Assembly: GCA_963977795.1 (NCBI GenBank)
Contig: CAXBRB010000117.1
Coordinates: 1-8,757, forward strand
DNA from: Bog-756 sp963977795
GTDB lineage: Bacteria > Actinomycetota > Acidimicrobiia > Acidimicrobiales > RAAP-2
Direction: 5' to 3'
Length of the DNA: 8,757 nucleotides
Position 1 is the first letter of the stretch, and each line of letters begins with the position of its first letter. Below, piece by piece: positions 6,166 through 8,757 of this stretch. A program made the position numbers and the translations under genes. A model generated the notes under the pieces. It was not told where the DNA came from and searched no databases. It worked only from the letters and a program-made list of their open reading frames with translations.

Positions 6166-7000
6166 GCTGCCTGAGGTGGAGACCATCCGCCGCGACCTGC
6201 AGGGCGAGGTGGTGGGCAAGAAGATCAAGACGGTCGAGGTCCGCAACGGCCGCACCGTCCGGCGCCACCCCAGCGCCAAGCACTTCCGGGCCCTCCTCGA
6301 GGGGCGGAGCATCACGGCCATCAACCGGGCCGGCAAGTACCTCCTGCTCGAGCTGGACGACGGGGCGACCTTCGTCGTCCACCTGGGCATGAGCGGCCAG
6401 CTCCAGCGGGTCAAGAGCGCCAAGGAGGCCAAGGCCCCCCACACCCACGCCGTGATCACCTTCACCCAGGGCGGCCAGCTCCGCTTCGTCGACCCCCGCA
6501 CCTTCGGCGAGCTCTTCGTCTCGCCGGCCCCGGCCGAGGGCGAGCCCCGCCTGCCCGAGCTGGCCCACCTGGGCTTCGACCCGCTCGAGGACGTCATGAG
6601 CTGGGACCGCTTCTGGGCCATGCTGGCCGCCCACCACGCCGGGCTGAAGAACCTCCTGATGGACCAGGAGTTCGTGGCCGGGATCGGCAACATGTACGCC
6701 GACGAGATCCTCTTCGCCGCCGGCCTGCGCTACGACCGGCTGTCGGACTCCCTGCAGTCCCAGGAGGTCCGCCGCCTCTACCGGGCCATGGTGGAGACCC
6801 TGGCCGAGGCGGTCAAGCGCCGGGGGTCGTCGCTGGCCGACCAGCAGTACCGCGACCTCTACGGCGAGATCGGCGACTTCCAGGGCCAGCACCAGGCCTA
6901 CGACCGTGAGGGCCAGCCGTGCCGCCGCTGCCGGGCCACCATCGTGCGGGTGAAGTCGGGCGGGCGGTCGACCTTCTTCTGCGAGCACTGCCAGGTCTGA
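6158..7000 (+). CDS. mutM: Formamidopyrimidine-DNA glycosylase (Fpg/MutM)
   Basis: A 280-residue bifunctional base-excision repair enzyme that removes 8-oxoguanine and FaPy lesions and nicks the abasic site. The N-terminus is the diagnostic MPELPEVE: Pro2, after Met removal, is the Schiff-base nucleophile and Glu3 the partner acid. Lys60 (AGKYLLLEL) matches the conserved active-site lysine. HLGMSGQL (75-82) and DPRTFG (112-117) are the lesion and intercalation loops. The H2TH region contains LLMDQEFVAGIGNMYADEIL (166-185) with Asn178. The C-terminal zinc finger has Cys255, Cys258, Cys275 and Cys278, with the conserved Arg270 in GGRSTFFC. All key residues are intact, so it should be active. 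The ATG at 6158 lies inside the end of rnc (8-base overlap) with GGGAG just upstream. rnc-mutM-smc is a familiar actinobacterial order. Confidence 0.98.
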   Translation: MPELPEVETIRRDLQGEVVGKKIKTVEVRNGRTVRRHPSAKHFRALLEGRSITAINRAGKYLLLELDDGATFVVHLGMSGQLQRVKSAKEAKAPHTHAVITFTQGGQLRFVDPRTFGELFVSPAPAEGEPRLPELAHLGFDPLEDVMSWDRFWAMLAAHHAGLKNLLMDQEFVAGIGNMYADEILFAAGLRYDRLSDSLQSQEVRRLYRAMVETLAEAVKRRGSSLADQQYRDLYGEIGDFQGQHQAYDREGQPCRRCRATIVRVKSGGRSTFFCEHCQV

Positions 7001-7014
7001 GCGCCGGCGCGCCG

Positions 7015-7028
7015 CCCCCCGGAGGGGG
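7015..7028 (+). terminator. Possible hairpin after mutM
   Basis: CCCCC (7015-7019) can pair with GGGGG (7024-7028) around a CGGA loop, about 15 bases after the mutM stop. A palindromic GCGCCGGCGC (7001-7010) lies just before it. There is no T-run, so it is not a classical intrinsic terminator. GC-rich actinobacteria often lack T-runs, which leaves a termination role possible but unproven. Confidence 0.25.
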
Positions 7029-7076
7029 TCGCTCCGGCCCGCTGGCGTCCCGTCCGCAGGCCTCCCGCCGTGCCGA

Positions 7077-7082
7077 TAGGGT
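7077..7082 (+). promoter_or_regulatory. Candidate -10 element of smc (near-leaderless)
   Basis: TAGGGT, identical to the hexamer before the SDR gene, is followed by nine bases and the GTG of smc at 7092. A start 6-8 bases beyond the hexamer would leave a leader of only a few bases. There is no Shine-Dalgarno sequence here. It suggests smc can be transcribed independently of acp-rnc-mutM. Confidence 0.45.
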
Positions 7083-7091
7083 GACCGCTCA

Positions 7092-8695
7092 GTGTTCCTG
7101 AAGTCCCTCGCCCTCAAAGGCTTCAAGTCCTTCGCCGACCCCGCCGTGCTCGAGTTCGAGCCCGGGGTCACCGTCGTGGTCGGCCCCAACGGCAGCGGCA
7201 AGTCCAACGTGGTGGACGCCGTGGCCTGGGTGCTCGGGGCCCAGGGCCCCCGCACCGTGCGCTCCCAGAAGATGGAGGACGTCATCTTCATGGGCACGGC
7301 CAACCGGCCGGCCCTGGGCCGGGCCGAGGTCTCCCTGACCATCGACAACTCCTCGGGCCGCCTCCCGGCCGACGTGGCCGAGGTCACCATCACCCGCACC
7401 CTGTTCCGCTCGGGCGACTCGGAGTACTCCATCAACGGCACCCCGTGCCGACTGCTCGACATCCAGGAGCTCCTGTCCGACACCGGCGTGGGCCGCCAGC
7501 AGCACGTCATCATCAGCCAGGGCCACCTCGACGCCATCCTGGAGGCCCGCCCCGAGGACCGTCGCTCGGTCATCGAGGAGGCGGCCGGCGTGCTCAAGTT
7601 CCGCCGGCGCCGGGAGCGGGCCGAGCGGCGCCTGGCCGCCACCGAGGAGAACCTCGAGCGCCTCTTCGACCTGGTGCGTGAGGTCAAGCGCCAGATCCGG
7701 CCCCTGGAGCGCCAGGCCGCCGCAGCCCGCTCCTACACGGGGCTGGCCGACGAGCTGCGGGCCGTGCGGCTCTATGTCGCCCGCACCGAGCTCGACGCCC
7801 TGGATGCCCGCCACGCCGAGGGGACCCGCCACCGTCACGAGCAGCGCGAGCGGGAGGCCGCCCTGGCCGAGGAGCTGGGCCAGCTGGACGCCGACTCGGT
7901 GCGCACGGCCGACGAGCTCTCCGCCGAGCGCGACAGCGACCTGACCGCCGCCCTGGGACGGGCCGAGGGCATGGTCGAGCGGGCCCGCGGGCTGACCGGC
8001 GTGCTGCGGGAGCGGCAGCGGTCGCTGGCTCAGGCCCTGGACGCCGCCGCCGACGCCGACGTGGTGTCCACCCTGGAGGCCGAGGGCGCCCGCCTGGCCG
8101 ACGAGCTGGCCGGGGCCGAGCAGGAGCACACCGCCCTCCTGCCCACCCAGGACGAGCTGGCCGCCACCGAGGCTGCGCTGGCCGACGAGCTGGCCGCCCA
8201 CCTGGCCGGCCGGGGCGACGGTGCCGAGCTGCGCCGGGCCGAGGAAGCCGTGACCGTGGCCCGGGGGCAGCTCTCCAGCCTGGAGCATGTCCTCGAGCGG
8301 GACCGTCGGACCCTCGATCAGGTGGCGGCCCGCCTCGGGGCCACCGAGCGGCGGGCCGGTGTGCTGGAGGGCGAGGAGCACGAGCTGGGGGAGCGCCTGG
8401 CCGAGACCGAGCAGGCCCGCCACGCCCTGCAGGCCGCCGTGGCCTCCACGGAGTCCGCCCACGCCGCCGCCGTGCGCCGCCTCGAGGTGGCCGAGGAGGC
8501 CCTGCGCCAGGCCGAGCAGGAGCAGGCCCGGTCCCAGGCCCGGGCCGACGCCCTCGAGCGGGCCCTGGACGAGGCCCGCGGCGCTGCCGGGGCCGAGCTG
8601 CTGGCCGGGGTCGACGGCGTCGTCGGCACCCTGCTCGACCTGGTGGAGGTGGACAGCGGCTGGGAGGAGGCCTTCGAGGCCGCCGCCGGCGCCTC
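7092..8695 (+). CDS. smc: Chromosome partition/condensation protein SMC (partial, N-terminal ~534 residues)
   Basis: The N-terminal half of the SMC ATPase, which with ScpA/ScpB forms the ring that extrudes DNA loops and organises the chromosome. It begins FLKSLALKGFKSFAD. Walker A is GPNGSGKS at 31-38. The conserved Arg57 (VRSQKMEDVIF) and Q-loop Gln143 (IISQGHLDAIL) fall where they do in Bacillus SMC. EDRRSVIEEAAGVLKFRRRR closes the N-terminal ATPase lobe. From ~170 to ~500 the sequence is Ala/Glu/Arg/Leu-rich coiled-coil arm. GVDGVVGTLLDLVEVDSGWEEAFEAAAG (from ~506) is the start of the hinge. The genomic sequence ends there at 8695. The frame seems to continue seven or eight codons to a stop at 8715-8717, but those codons are adapter (SDRKSVV), so the true C-terminal half with Walker B is simply not assembled. 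The GTG is the only sensible start and probably leaderless. Confidence 0.97.
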
Positions 8696-8757
8696 AGATC
8701 GGAAGAGCGTCGTGTAGGGAAAGAGTGTAGATCTCGGTGGTCGCCGTATCATTAAAA
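8696..8757. other. Illumina TruSeq universal adapter (reverse complement) plus poly-A, not genomic
   Basis: From AGATCGGAAGAGCGTC at 8696 to CGCCGTATCATT at 8753, the 58 bases read as the complete reverse complement of the TruSeq universal (P5-side) adapter, by my recall base for base. It ends exactly where the adapter ends, and the window then finishes with AAAA (8754-8757). This is read-through of a short insert that survived trimming and was assembled onto the contig end. It should be clipped. Frames across it give the false peptide ends RKSVV and GRASCRERV and, on the minus strand, a false start MIRRPPRSTLFPYTTLFRS. Confidence 0.98.

Noticed and set aside
7001..7010. Perfect palindrome GCGCCGGCGC after mutM
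   Set aside because: Only G and C, ten bases, expected often by chance here; no other copy or spacing pattern indicates a binding site.
5401..8462. Minus-strand frames of 430, 582 and 457 codons over rnc, mutM and smc
   Set aside because: The opposite strand holds three intact conserved enzymes with catalytic motifs. These frames are GC shadows without motifs.
1..8695. Mobile elements, CRISPR repeats, tRNA/rRNA genes, defence systems or foreign islands
   Set aside because: No transposase, integrase, regularly spaced repeats or RNA-gene signatures seen. Codon use and composition look uniform until the adapter at 8696.
8318..8752. Minus-strand frame beginning MIRRPPRSTLFPYTTLFRS
   Set aside because: Its start and first ~19 residues are encoded by the sequencing adapter, and the remainder is antisense to smc.

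Overview
The window is very GC-rich chromosomal DNA with strong GCC/GGC/CTC/GAG codon preference and frequent GTG starts. It most likely comes from an actinobacterium, probably a deep-branching lineage such as Acidimicrobiia; the lineage is an inference. Support comes from the rnc-mutM-smc gene order, a mycobacterial-type group II truncated hemoglobin, and a membrane protein of a kind I associate with actinobacteria. The window is a whole short contig or contig end. It stops inside a gene on both sides, and its last 62 bases are not genomic: they are Illumina adapter sequence plus four A's.

Left part (1-3609, minus strand, read right to left): an acyl-CoA dehydrogenase (2374-3609), an HSL-type alpha/beta-hydrolase esterase (1249-2286) and a large polytopic membrane protein resembling GT-C glycosyltransferases (start at 1252, running off the left edge). 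The last two overlap by 4 bases (GTGA), so they are probably translationally coupled. The three may form one transcription unit.

Middle part (3610-5134): a group II truncated hemoglobin (3760-4149, plus) is divergent from the acyl-CoA dehydrogenase and convergent with a classical short-chain dehydrogenase/reductase (4197-4985, minus). The SDR in turn is divergent from the acyl carrier protein gene.

Right part (5135-8695, plus): a housekeeping block of acyl carrier protein, RNase III (rnc), formamidopyrimidine-DNA glycosylase (mutM/fpg, overlapping rnc by 8 bases) and the N-terminal part of the chromosome condensation ATPase SMC. Acp, rnc and mutM look like one operon. Smc has its own promoter-like hexamer immediately before its start.

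I find no mobile element, CRISPR array, tRNA, rRNA or defence system, and no convincing undescribed system. The most useful observations are the adapter read-through at the right end, a repeated TAnnnT-spacer-start arrangement pointing to leaderless transcripts, and an acyl-CoA dehydrogenase whose catalytic glutamate appears to sit at the isovaleryl/long-chain-type position. Because of the GC content nearly every real gene has a long open frame on the opposite strand; I treat these as shadows.
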